A stretch of DNA of 19,706 nucleotides from Piscirickettsiaceae bacterium (GTDB lineage: Bacteria > Pseudomonadota > Gammaproteobacteria > Nitrosococcales > Methylophagaceae). The number at the start of each line of letters is the position of its first letter. Within the stretch, counting starts at the first letter, position 1. Position numbers and translations under genes: made by a program. This document shows positions 1 to 7,799 of the stretch, in pieces. The notes below the pieces were generated by a model. The model was not told the DNA's origin. It ran no database searches and saw only the letters and a program-made list of their open reading frames with translations. Location of the stretch: the NCBI GenBank assembly GCA_030627065.1, contig DAOUSV010000010.1:1-19706 (forward strand). Reading direction: 5' to 3'.

Positions 1-29
1 CCATGGGCAGTGAAAGTAGTTGCTATCGT

Positions 30-57
30 TGGATTCCCGCCTTCGCGGGAATGACGA
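30..57 (+). repeat. REP-like palindromic repeat
   Basis: Positions 33-52 form a perfect 8-bp stem (ATTCCCGC / GCGGGAAT) with a CTTC loop, bordered by TGG on the left and GACGA on the right. Repeats of this type are widespread in proteobacterial intergenic regions. In reading orientation it matches the right-hand member of the hairpin pair at 3348-3502. Any ORF across it gives the typical WIPAFAGMT repeat peptide and should not be called a gene. Confidence 0.7.
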
Positions 58-119
58 ATGTAGTAAAGCAAGGAATGACGAGTCTAGTGAAGCAGGGAAT
101 GATGACGATAGTAATGCGG
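48..119 (+). repeat. Three-copy degenerate 24-bp tandem repeat
   Basis: Three units start at 48, 72 and 96. Each begins GGAATGA and carries a TAGT(A/G)A core near its middle and a GC(A/G) near its end. The first unit shares its first bases with the right arm of the REP-like hairpin, so the array looks like repeated duplication of the hairpin's tail. Copies 1 and 2 differ at a few positions; copy 3 is more diverged. No coding function is evident. The rest of 120-192 shows nothing I recognise beyond the leader of the following pump gene. Confidence 0.55.
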
Positions 120-192
120 GGCGTGATGTGTAGGAAACTCGGAATATTTTGGATAAGAATAGAGAGCCTAATTAAACGAGTAGAGATGAATC

Positions 193-3100
193 ATGCTATC
201 TAACCTTGTCGCTTTTTCGGTACGTTTCCGCGGTGTTGTTGTTGCCTTAGCTATCTTATTGATGGGCTATGGTATTTATAAAATTGCCAACTCAAGCCTT
301 GATATATTCCCTGAATTTGCACCGAAGCAGGTGATTATTCAAACAGAAGCCCAAGGGCTGACTGCCGAGCAGGTTGAGGTGTTGGTGACACAGCCTTTGG
401 AAAATGCGCTGGGCGGATTGGTAGGCACTGAGTCGATCCGTTCGCAGTCTATTCCTAGCTTGTCTGTGGTTATTTTGACATTTTACGATAGCACCGATAT
501 TTATCTTGATCGCCAATTAGTATCTGAACGCTTATTAGGCTTGAGTGACGCATTGCCAGAAGGTGTGTCGCCGCCGTTAATGGTGCCGTTAGAATCATCA
601 TCAGGCACGATTATGACCATTGGTTTGAGTTCGGATACGCATGATTTGATGGCATTACGTGCCTTAGTCGATTGGACATTATCGCCCCGGTTATTAAGCG
701 TGGAAGGTGTGGCTGATATTAACGTGTTTGGTGGCGAAGAAAAGCAACTACAAATACAAATTGATGTTGATAAAATGGCGCGATACAACATTTCGATTGA
801 TGATATTACCGAAGCCGCCCGAGATGCCACGGGCATTATGGCAAGTGGTTATATTGAGAATAATAACCAACGCATGATGTTACGTTTGAGCGGTCAACCG
901 ATGTCGGCGCAAGAGCTAGCGAAAGTAGTCTTACGAAAAACAGGTAGCAATATATTGCTATTAGGTGATGTTGCGACCATCGTTGCTGCACCAGCACCAG
1001 CAATTGGTGGCGCAGCAATTGCCGGTAAACCTGGCGTTGTTTTGATGGTGATTGGGCAATATAAAGCCAATACATTAGCGGTGACACATGGTATCGAAGC
1101 GGCATTAGCTGAGTTTAAAGGCGGCTTTGAAGCGGATGGTATTACCTTACATGACGATCTGTTTCGTCCAGCCAATTACATCGAATCATCATTGCATAAT
1201 ATTAAAGAGCATTTAATGGTCGGTGGTGGATTGGTTATGTTGGTTTTGGTGCTGTTCTTATTCAACTTACGCACCGCATTAATTTCGATGACAGCCATTC
1301 CGTTATCATTATTTGCGGCATTGATTGTGTTGTTAGAAATGGGTGTGAATATCAATATTATGGTTTTGGGGGGCTTAGCAATTGCTTTGGGCGAGGTCAT
1401 TGATGATGCGATCATTGATACTGAGAATATCTTTCGGCGGTTACGTGAGAATGCCGCCTTAGCTACGCCAGAATCAACCATGAAAGTGGTGTTTGATGCT
1501 TCAATGGAAGTACGGAGCTCGGTTGTTTATGCCAGCTTCATTGTGATGCTGGTCTTCGTGCCATTGCTTACCTTAAGCGGTGTGGCGGGGCGAATGTTTC
1601 AACCTTTGGGTGAAGCCTATATTTTAGCGATCTTTGCCTCTTTAGGGGTGGCTCTGACTGTTACGCCTGCCTTATGCCATATTTTACTAACGCGTTGGGG
1701 AAAGTTGAGTAATGAAGAGCCGCCTCTAATTCGATTTCTAAATCCAATTTATGGCTGGATATTAGGTGTGGTGAGCTATTATCCTAAAACAGTATTTGGC
1801 GGTGTATTCGCCTTTTGTGTGGCTGGATTAGCGATATTACCGTTATTAGGCGGCAGCTTTTTGCCAGAACTGCGAGAAGGTCACTATATTATTCACACGG
1901 CGAGCGTGCCGGGTACATCGATTGAAGAATCGTTACGAATTGGTGGGCAGATTGAAAAGCGTGTCGCTGAAATTCCCGGTGTTATTTCAACATCACAATG
2001 GGCTGGGCGAGCAGAGCGTGGTGCGGATACGTTTGGTACGCATTATAGTGAATATGAAATTGATTTAGAGCCAGGGATGGATGGTGCTGAGCAGCAAGCT
2101 GTTTTAGATGAGATCCGAGAAGCATTAGAAGCCTTTCCGGGTATTAACTCTGAAGTAAATACCTTCTTAACAGAGCGTATTGATGAAACAATTTCGGGTT
2201 ATACATCACCTGTAGTCGTGAATATTTACGGTAAAAATCTGATTGAATTAGATAAAAAAGCACAGCAAGTGGCGGCTGTGATGCGTAAGGTTGATGGCGC
2301 GACCGATGTGCAGTTACGTGCGCCGCCGGGTGAGCCGCAGTTAGAAGTCCGTTTATTATTGGATGAGCTAGCTTACTGGGGCTTAAAGCCGACGGATGTG
2401 ATGCGTACGATACGTACAGGGTTTGATGGTACTGTCGTTGGGCAAGTGCAGGAAGGAAATCGTGTTTTCGATGTTGTAGTGGTGCTGCCAGAAGAACAGC
2501 GTCAACAGCCGGAAGATGTACTTAACCTGCCTATTCATACGGATGATGGCGTTATGTTGCGTTTACGAGATATTGCCGAAGTTAAGCAAATTTCTGGGCG
2601 ATATATGATTTTACATGCTGGCGCGCAACGCTTGCAGACCGTGACCTGTAATGTATCGGGTCGTGATTTAACATCTTTTTTTGCTGAATTAAAACAGCGA
2701 GTACATGATGATGTTGATTTCTCGGCTGATATTTATCCCGAATTTACTGGTGCGGCGGTTGCGCAAGCGCAATCTCAAGAAGATTTGATTGTTCATTCTA
2801 CTTTGGCGGGAATCGCTGTTATCTTATTGCTTTATATCGCCTTGAATAGCCTACGTAATATGTTGTTGGTATTGGTTAACCTACCCTTTGCCCTTGTTGG
2901 CGGAGTGATCGCGGTATTGCTAACTAATGGTGTGTTGTCGATTGGTTCTATGGTGGGATTTGTGACATTGTTTGGTATTACATTACGAAATTCAATTATG
3001 CTCGTGTCGCATTTTCAATATTTAGTTGTTGAGGAGGGTGCACCGTGGAATGCGGCAACCGCCATTCGCGGTGCACAAGAACGATTGCCATCGATATTAA

Positions 3101-3279
3101 TTACCGCATTGGTGACATCATTAGCTATGTTACCGATTGCGATGAATTCTGATAGTCCAGGACGGGAAGTGATGGGGCCAATGGCAAGTATTATTATCGG
3201 TGGCTTAATATCTTCTACGGTACTCAACTTATTGGTCTTGCCAAGTATTATGTTGCGTTATGGTAAGTTTGAGAAATAG
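193..3279 (+). CDS. RND efflux pump inner-membrane subunit, CusA/CzcA family
   Basis: Inner-membrane proton-driven transporter of the resistance-nodulation-division superfamily, heavy-metal-efflux-like branch, expected to work as a trimer with a periplasmic adaptor and an outer-membrane channel. The 1028-residue length is normal. The first membrane segment (about residues 12-32) is followed by the conserved periplasmic start SSLDIFPEFAPKQV. A second hydrophobic bundle lies around 335-505, and TM4 carries G400-E401-V402-I403-D404-D405 with E411-N412, which are probable proton-relay acids. The second half ends with a matching bundle from about 870, including the GFVTLFGITLRN segment of TM10. 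The TM4 motif differs from the VDGA/VDAA forms of CzcA and CusA, so the substrate (metal or organic) cannot be stated. ATG 193 is preceded by a weak purine-rich site. No adaptor or outer-membrane partner lies downstream; one may lie upstream of the window. Confidence 0.93.
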   Translation: MLSNLVAFSVRFRGVVVALAILLMGYGIYKIANSSLDIFPEFAPKQVIIQTEAQGLTAEQVEVLVTQPLENALGGLVGTESIRSQSIPSLSVVILTFYDSTDIYLDRQLVSERLLGLSDALPEGVSPPLMVPLESSSGTIMTIGLSSDTHDLMALRALVDWTLSPRLLSVEGVADINVFGGEEKQLQIQIDVDKMARYNISIDDITEAARDATGIMASGYIENNNQRMMLRLSGQPMSAQELAKVVLRKTGSNILLLGDVATIVAAPAPAIGGAAIAGKPGVVLMVIGQYKANTLAVTHGIEAALAEFKGGFEADGITLHDDLFRPANYIESSLHNIKEHLMVGGGLVMLVLVLFLFNLRTALISMTAIPLSLFAALIVLLEMGVNINIMVLGGLAIALGEVIDDAIIDTENIFRRLRENAALATPESTMKVVFDASMEVRSSVVYASFIVMLVFVPLLTLSGVAGRMFQPLGEAYILAIFASLGVALTVTPALCHILLTRWGKLSNEEPPLIRFLNPIYGWILGVVSYYPKTVFGGVFAFCVAGLAILPLLGGSFLPELREGHYIIHTASVPGTSIEESLRIGGQIEKRVAEIPGVISTSQWAGRAERGADTFGTHYSEYEIDLEPGMDGAEQQAVLDEIREALEAFPGINSEVNTFLTERIDETISGYTSPVVVNIYGKNLIELDKKAQQVAAVMRKVDGATDVQLRAPPGEPQLEVRLLLDELAYWGLKPTDVMRTIRTGFDGTVVGQVQEGNRVFDVVVVLPEEQRQQPEDVLNLPIHTDDGVMLRLRDIAEVKQISGRYMILHAGAQRLQTVTCNVSGRDLTSFFAELKQRVHDDVDFSADIYPEFTGAAVAQAQSQEDLIVHSTLAGIAVILLLYIALNSLRNMLLVLVNLPFALVGGVIAVLLTNGVLSIGSMVGFVTLFGITLRNSIMLVSHFQYLVVEEGAPWNAATAIRGAQERLPSILITALVTSLAMLPIAMNSDSPGREVMGPMASIIIGGLISSTVLNLLVLPSIMLRYGKFEK

Positions 3280-3347
3280 AGTTTTATTTTGAGACTATTT
3301 TTAACGCAGGTATGACAAAAAATACTTATCGTGCAAAGGTCTCATTT

Positions 3348-3502
3348 TGTCATTCCCGTGAAAACGGGAATCTAGAGCCGTGTCACAAAGTTGAATTAAC
3401 GTTAACAAACCTCTGAATGTCAACATCGGCTTGTTATATAACGGTTCATTAGAAATTATTTTCTTAAGCTCGCTGGATCCCCGCATAGGCGAGGATGACA
3501 GG
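3348..3502. repeat. REPIN-like pair of inverted REP hairpins
   Basis: Two REP-like hairpins lie in opposite orientation about 105 bp apart. The left one (3352-3371) is a perfect 8-bp stem closed by a GAAA loop. The right one (3477-3496) is an 8-bp stem with one mismatch and an ATAG loop. Read on opposite strands, both carry the order TGTCAT - stem - loop - stem - TC(T/C)AG, so the whole unit can fold as one large structure of the REPIN or small MITE kind. The right hairpin is followed on the plus strand by GACAGG and eight T residues, so it might also end pump transcription. The spacer shows no gene. The minus-strand ORF crossing this block (3301-3564) includes the typical repeat peptide and is not accepted. 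Confidence 0.6.
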
Positions 3503-3508
3503 TTTTTT

Positions 3509-3583
3509 TTAATCTCTTTTAGCAGTAATAAAGGCTGCGGCAATAATAAGCAGTACAACAACAAGAAATATCAAATCAAGCAT
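3509..3583 (-). CDS. Possible 24-residue single-pass membrane peptide
   Basis: ATG at 3583-3581 lies two bases after the TAG stop of the LysM-like gene, with GGTGA six bases upstream as a plausible ribosome-binding site overlapping the end of that gene. The 24 codons encode an acidic start (MLDL), about 17 continuous hydrophobic residues and a charged end (AKRD), a typical layout for a tiny transmembrane peptide. Translational coupling to the gene before it is likely if it is real. There is no family match I can name. The alternative is a chance hydrophobic ORF in AT-rich sequence. Confidence 0.35.
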   Translation of the reverse strand: MLDLIFLVVVLLIIAAAFITAKRD

Positions 3584-3585
3584 GA

Positions 3586-4704
3586 CTAATCACCAATAGC
3601 GAAGGTTTCAATACCTTGATTACGATTATCAGAGAAGAACTGATAAATTTTCGATAGTTCTTGTGATGAAAAGTGGATCAGAATTAGTTGTTGTCCCGGG
3701 TATATTTGGTCGGGGTTGTGGATCATGGTGAGTGTACTAAAGTTATAAATATAGCTTGAGTTGACCTTGTTATTCAGTATTTTTCCAAGAAAAGAACTTA
3801 GTCCTGAACTGAGTTTTTCATCTGCATCAGCAGGGATAATTGCTTGCACTGAATCTTTGTTTGAAGCAATACCTTCAATATGCACGCCTTCCCTAAACTT
3901 ATCAATTAAGCCGGTTTGAATAATGCCCCATAAACCTTGTTGGTCTTGCTTTGTTACGCGATGTAAATAAAATAAAGCATTATCTGGCAATTCGCCAGAT
4001 TGAATGATTTTATTGATGGATAATTTCTGTGTGCCATGATTAATCGTGGCGGCAATAGACTTTGAGTGATCGATATTTTGAATATCTATTAACTCGCCCG
4101 CTTTGATTTGTAGGCTATGTTTTTGCTGTGTTAGCAAGGTGATTGAAGCGGTGAGATCAATTTCTTTTTGATTAAGGAATTCAAATAATGGTTTTGTTTG
4201 AGGTTGACCGTTTTGGTCAAGAATAGTGAATAATATGGTTTGATCCTCATAATTATCACTAAGCTTTGCCAGTGTTGTCTGTTGAGTAATATCACTAGTG
4301 TAGTGCAGTGTTAGCACCGTATCTTTAGATATATTTTGATCTGCGAGAAGCTCTTCAATCGTAGTGATACGCTTCTCTAGTTTAGGTAAGGTGATAATGC
4401 TGTCTAGGCGTACAAATTGATCTTGGTTTTCATTAATTGTAATGGATTCTTCTTGAGATATGGCTAGAGAATCTATAAATATAGCGGCTTCTTTCTCGAT
4501 GACCTGTTCACTTGACGGTGTTTTTTCTTCTGATTTAATAATGGTAAGTGGTAATTGAGAGTCAATAATTTCGATAGGTGGATTAACGGTTTGTTCGGTT
4601 CTTGATATTTTTAGGTCTGAAAACAATAGGAAACCAACTAAGAGCAACACTGCCAAAGCTAATAATGCTGGAACAATTGAGAGAGTAGTTTTGTTTGATG
4701 ACAC
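3586..4704 (-). CDS. Membrane-anchored hypothetical protein with LysM-like C-terminus
   Basis: Unrecognised 372-residue protein. A single hydrophobic segment at about residues 9-28 follows a short basic start, so the bulk should lie in the periplasm, anchored in the inner membrane. Residues 30-110 are low-complexity and rich in E, S and I. The C-terminus looks like a split or expanded LysM: LWGIIQ near 258-263, then an insertion, then the end motif NPDQIYPGQ at 330-338 followed by a short beta strand (QLILI). Such an ending is typical of LysM domains that bind glycan, but the middle is too diverged to be certain. The start is GTG at 4704, chosen because AAAGGT lies about nine bases upstream. 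It begins 32 bases after mutL on the same strand, so co-transcription with amiB-mutL is likely. A role at the cell wall is inference only. Confidence 0.8.
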   Translation of the reverse strand: MSSNKTTLSIVPALLALAVLLLVGFLLFSDLKISRTEQTVNPPIEIIDSQLPLTIIKSEEKTPSSEQVIEKEAAIFIDSLAISQEESITINENQDQFVRLDSIITLPKLEKRITTIEELLADQNISKDTVLTLHYTSDITQQTTLAKLSDNYEDQTILFTILDQNGQPQTKPLFEFLNQKEIDLTASITLLTQQKHSLQIKAGELIDIQNIDHSKSIAATINHGTQKLSINKIIQSGELPDNALFYLHRVTKQDQQGLWGIIQTGLIDKFREGVHIEGIASNKDSVQAIIPADADEKLSSGLSSFLGKILNNKVNSSYIYNFSTLTMIHNPDQIYPGQQLILIHFSSQELSKIYQFFSDNRNQGIETFAIGD

Positions 4705-4736
4705 AATAAATTACCTTTACTAACAACAGCGTTAAG

Positions 4737-6368
4737 TCAGAATAAGCTACTCAGTGTTTGTTGATCAAGTATTTGACACCAGTTCGTTGTTTTATCTGGG
4801 CTAGGAAGCTGTTTAAGAATCGATTCTGCCTGTTGCATCGATTGAACTGCGATCATCGGACATTGTTGCTGTAACGTAAGAGTTAAGTGCTCTACAGTCG
4901 TTTTATTATCATTTATTACACTTAGTAATGAGTTAATCAATTGCGAAATATCTACTTGGGCTAATAAGCTGGGAATTGATTCAACGATAATCGAATCGAC
5001 ATTAGTTTTAAATGTAATGGCTAGATTTGCGAGTGATTCTTTATATTGACTTAGTTGCTGGTATTGAACAGGGTTTAGTTTGATACGTATTGGCACTAAG
5101 ATCGGACGAGAGCGTAATGTATTTGTTTGGATCGCTTGCTGTAGTTGTTGCTGGCGAAGTGATTGTTCGGCTAGTTGTAAGTCAAGTAACATTGGCCCTT
5201 GATCTGAGTCGGCAATAATATATCGTTGATGTAGTAAGTTTATAACTGAACCAAATGCTGCTTGTTGCTCTTTTAGAGGCTGAGCTTGGTACTGTTGTGA
5301 CTTTTCGGCAATATAATCTAGTGGAACTTGTTGTTGCTGAGCCTGTTTGGGAGGCGTTGTAACTGTTGCTTGTTCGGATGCTAAAGCATCTTGTAATGCA
5401 CGAGTGATTAAGCCGTGAATAAGGCGGGCATGTCGAAAACGTACTTCATGTTTGGTTGGGTGAACATTGATATCAACCTGTTCTAACGGAATAGTTAAAT
5501 ACAGTACAAAGGCAGGGTAACGTCCGGCGGGAATAAGGTTGGCATAGGCTTGTCGAATAGCGTGGGTGATGACGCGATCTCTAATCACACGACCATTAAT
5601 AAAGAAATAATGAATATCTGTTTGTGGACGGTGTGCTTCTGCAGTGCCTAACCAGCCTTGTAGTTCAATGTCATCAAACTGTTGTTCAATATATAGACTA
5701 TTAGTGATAAACGCCTTGCCACAGAGTTTGGCAATCCGTTGCTGTTTTTTCTCCAAGGTGTCTGCAATTGGTAATTTAAATGTAGTGGTATTTGCAGGTT
5801 GATAGAGGAAGCCTACATCAAAATGACTGAGTGCCAGGCGATAAAACGTTGTGGCAATATGATGAAGTTCGGTTTTATTACCTTTAAGAAAGTGACGGCG
5901 AGCGGGCACATTAAAGAATAAGTTTCGCACCTCAACACTGGTGCCTAAAGGGTGTGCTGAAGGTGTAATCGTGTCACTTTTGGGAGAAAGTTGCCATGCA
6001 CAGTCGCTATCTGCTTGGCGAGAGCTTAAAGTCAGCTCAGATATTGACGAGATACTGGGTAATGCTTCGCCACGAAATCCAAGGCTGGCGATGTGACTAA
6101 GCTGTTCGCTTGAGCTTAATTTGCTGGTGGCGTGGCGGCTTAGTGCTAACGGTAAGTCTTCAGGGTGAATACCAAAGCCATTATCACTAACTCGGATTAA
6201 TTGGCTACCTGCACCTTCGATGTCGATTGTAATATGTGTTGCACCGGCATCGATACTATTCTCTACCAGCTCTTTGACGACAGATGCCGGGCGTTCAATA
6301 ACTTCACCTGCGGCAATTTGATTGGCAAGGTTTAGTGGTAGTGCATGGATGCGAGAGTTCGTGGACAT
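4737..6368 (-). CDS. mutL: DNA mismatch repair protein MutL
   Basis: GHKL ATPase that links mismatch recognition by MutS to strand incision. The N-terminal ATPase motifs are all present: ELVENSIDAG with E33 and N37, DNGFGI at 62-67 and GFRGEAL at 97-103. The HPTKHEVRF motif marks the second N-terminal subdomain. A glutamine-rich linker (about residues 340-370) leads to the C-terminal dimerisation domain. The endonuclease motif DQHAxxExxxxE of most bacterial MutL proteins is absent; the equivalent stretch reads LDLQLAEQSLRQQQL, much like E. coli MutL (SLPVAERWLRQAQL). The protein therefore probably depends on a separate nickase such as MutH. At 543 residues it is somewhat shorter than E. coli MutL (615), mainly in the linker. 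The gene begins 17 bases after amiB on the same strand and has only a weak ribosome-binding site, consistent with coupling. Confidence 0.97.
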   Translation of the reverse strand: MSTNSRIHALPLNLANQIAAGEVIERPASVVKELVENSIDAGATHITIDIEGAGSQLIRVSDNGFGIHPEDLPLALSRHATSKLSSSEQLSHIASLGFRGEALPSISSISELTLSSRQADSDCAWQLSPKSDTITPSAHPLGTSVEVRNLFFNVPARRHFLKGNKTELHHIATTFYRLALSHFDVGFLYQPANTTTFKLPIADTLEKKQQRIAKLCGKAFITNSLYIEQQFDDIELQGWLGTAEAHRPQTDIHYFFINGRVIRDRVITHAIRQAYANLIPAGRYPAFVLYLTIPLEQVDINVHPTKHEVRFRHARLIHGLITRALQDALASEQATVTTPPKQAQQQQVPLDYIAEKSQQYQAQPLKEQQAAFGSVINLLHQRYIIADSDQGPMLLDLQLAEQSLRQQQLQQAIQTNTLRSRPILVPIRIKLNPVQYQQLSQYKESLANLAITFKTNVDSIIVESIPSLLAQVDISQLINSLLSVINDNKTTVEHLTLTLQQQCPMIAVQSMQQAESILKQLPSPDKTTNWCQILDQQTLSSLF

Positions 6369-6385
6369 GTTGCTATTTTAGCAGT

Positions 6386-7699
6386 TTAGGGGATAAGTAA
6401 TACATCACCAATTTTGAGTTTAGAGCTGCTTAAATTATTATTGGATTTTAATTGCATCATAGTCACTTGATAACGCTGGGCAATCATACTTAATGTATCG
6501 CCACTACTTACAATATGCTGTTGTGGCGTTATCGTACCGGGAATAGGATTGCGTTGAAAATAGTTACGAATACCAGACATCATGGCGCGTGCTAGTTTGT
6601 TTTGATGGCTACTGCTTTTCAGTTTACGCTCTTCACTTGGATTAGAAATAAAGGCTGTTTCTACCAGTACCGATGGAATGTCAGGTGATTTTAATACCAC
6701 AAAGGCGGCAGAACCGACTTGTTTCTTATGTACATTTCCTACTCGTTTTAAGCCTGATAACACAGTGTTAGCTACTTCTAAGCTAGCTTCAAGACTCGCT
6801 GTTTGTGATAGGTCTAATAATACCGAGGCAAGTAAATCATCTTTATCTTCTAAGCTGATACCACCGGCAAGATCGGCAGAGTTTTCTTTATCGGCCAGCC
6901 ATTGAGCCGCCTCACTACTTGCACCACGTTCTGACAGAACAAATACTGATGCTCCTTTGGCTTTACTGTTTTTAAATGCATCGGCATGGATAGAAAGAAA
7001 CATATCGGCATTGTGTTTTCGTGCACGTTTAATCCGTTGACGTAAGCTGATAAAAGTATCGTTATCACGGGTTAAATAAGCCTTCATTCCTGGCTCAGCA
7101 TCAACCAATTTAGCTAAGCGTTTAGCAATAGCTAACACCACAGTTTTTTCTTTAGTCCCATTTTTACCTAAAGCACCAGGGTCTTGCCCTCCATGACCTG
7201 CATCAATAGCTATAATAATATTTCGTTTTTCTGGAGGAGGATGAGTCACTATTTTTATAGTGAGCGGCGGCTGTACTTTTATTTTTTCTGTTACAGGGGT
7301 AACCTTTTCTACTTTAGCAGTGCTGATTGATGTGTCATGTAAATCAATAACAAGGCGGTGAGGTTGAGCTAAGTACTGACTATTAGTTTGTAGTGCTTTT
7401 TTCAGATCTAGTACAACGCGTAATGTTGATTTATTCCGTTCTGCATAGCGAATAGTATGGATAGGAGTGTTTGATAGATCGGGTAAGCTGAGAAGTTTAG
7501 GACGTTGTGTGTTTTTAAGATCAATTACTAAACGTTCGGGGTTTTGTAGAGTGAAAAGGTGGAAATTAGCTTGATTACTAAGATCAAAAACTAAGCGAGT
7601 ATTTGCAGAAGACTGCGATAGACGAACACCTTCAATTGTTGCAGCCATACTGCTTATTGATAGGGTCAGCAGCAATAAAATAGGCAAAAATCGGGGCAT
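6386..7699 (-). CDS. amiB: N-acetylmuramoyl-L-alanine amidase with AMIN and LysM domains (AmiB type)
   Basis: Periplasmic zinc amidase that cuts the bond between muramic acid and the stem peptide to separate daughter cells. Residues 1-20 are a signal peptide ending SSMAA. Residues about 21-120 form an AMIN domain for septal localisation. Residues about 160-375 are the Amidase_3 catalytic domain, with zinc ligands H169 (AGHGG), E184 and H238 (SIHAD) and the catalytic E347 (VLVETAF). The C-terminus (about 393-437) is one LysM domain starting HIVSSGDTLSMIAQRY. Amidases of this class are normally held inactive by an inserted helix and switched on by FtsEX-EnvC or NlpD partners, none of which is in this window. 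It lies between tsaE and mutL, the usual gammaproteobacterial order. AGAG about nine bases before the ATG may serve as the ribosome-binding site. Confidence 0.95.
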   Translation of the reverse strand: MPRFLPILLLLTLSISSMAATIEGVRLSQSSANTRLVFDLSNQANFHLFTLQNPERLVIDLKNTQRPKLLSLPDLSNTPIHTIRYAERNKSTLRVVLDLKKALQTNSQYLAQPHRLVIDLHDTSISTAKVEKVTPVTEKIKVQPPLTIKIVTHPPPEKRNIIIAIDAGHGGQDPGALGKNGTKEKTVVLAIAKRLAKLVDAEPGMKAYLTRDNDTFISLRQRIKRARKHNADMFLSIHADAFKNSKAKGASVFVLSERGASSEAAQWLADKENSADLAGGISLEDKDDLLASVLLDLSQTASLEASLEVANTVLSGLKRVGNVHKKQVGSAAFVVLKSPDIPSVLVETAFISNPSEERKLKSSSHQNKLARAMMSGIRNYFQRNPIPGTITPQQHIVSSGDTLSMIAQRYQVTMMQLKSNNNLSSSKLKIGDVLLIP

Positions 7700-7728
7700 G
7701 GGCGAATCTCTAGAACAAGTTAACGCTT

Positions 7729-7757
7729 ATTGTGTAATTCCTAACAGTAAAAATCAA
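7729..7757 (-). promoter_or_regulatory. Candidate sigma70 promoter for amiB-mutL
   Basis: In the 100-base gap between tsaE and amiB the minus strand reads TTGATT (7757-7752), a 17-base spacer, then CACAAT (7734-7729). Each hexamer matches the consensus at four of six positions and the spacing is ideal. The predicted start falls about 20 bases before the amiB ATG. This is a weak call in AT-rich DNA. No terminator is visible in the same gap, so readthrough from nnr-tsaE is equally possible. Confidence 0.28.
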
Positions 7758-7799
7758 GCTATTCTTTTATAAATAAGAGAGATAGCGTAATAATATAAA

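Noticed and set aside
48..119. CRISPR-like array
   Set aside because: The units are contiguous and diverged with no unique spacers, so this is a simple tandem repeat.
3..203. 66-residue ORF before the pump gene
   Set aside because: It is a translation of the REP-like hairpin and its tandem tail (WIPAFAGMT type peptide) and overlaps the pump start; no protein family or ribosome-binding site supports it.
3301..3564. 87-residue minus-strand ORF across the REPIN-like region
   Set aside because: It contains the repeat-derived DSRFHGND peptide and lies out of frame with the better-supported 24-residue ORF.
5280..5400. Glutamine-rich stretch in mutL as a possible repeat-expansion or frameshift site
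   Set aside because: The frame is intact on both sides, and variable Q-rich linkers are normal between the MutL domains.
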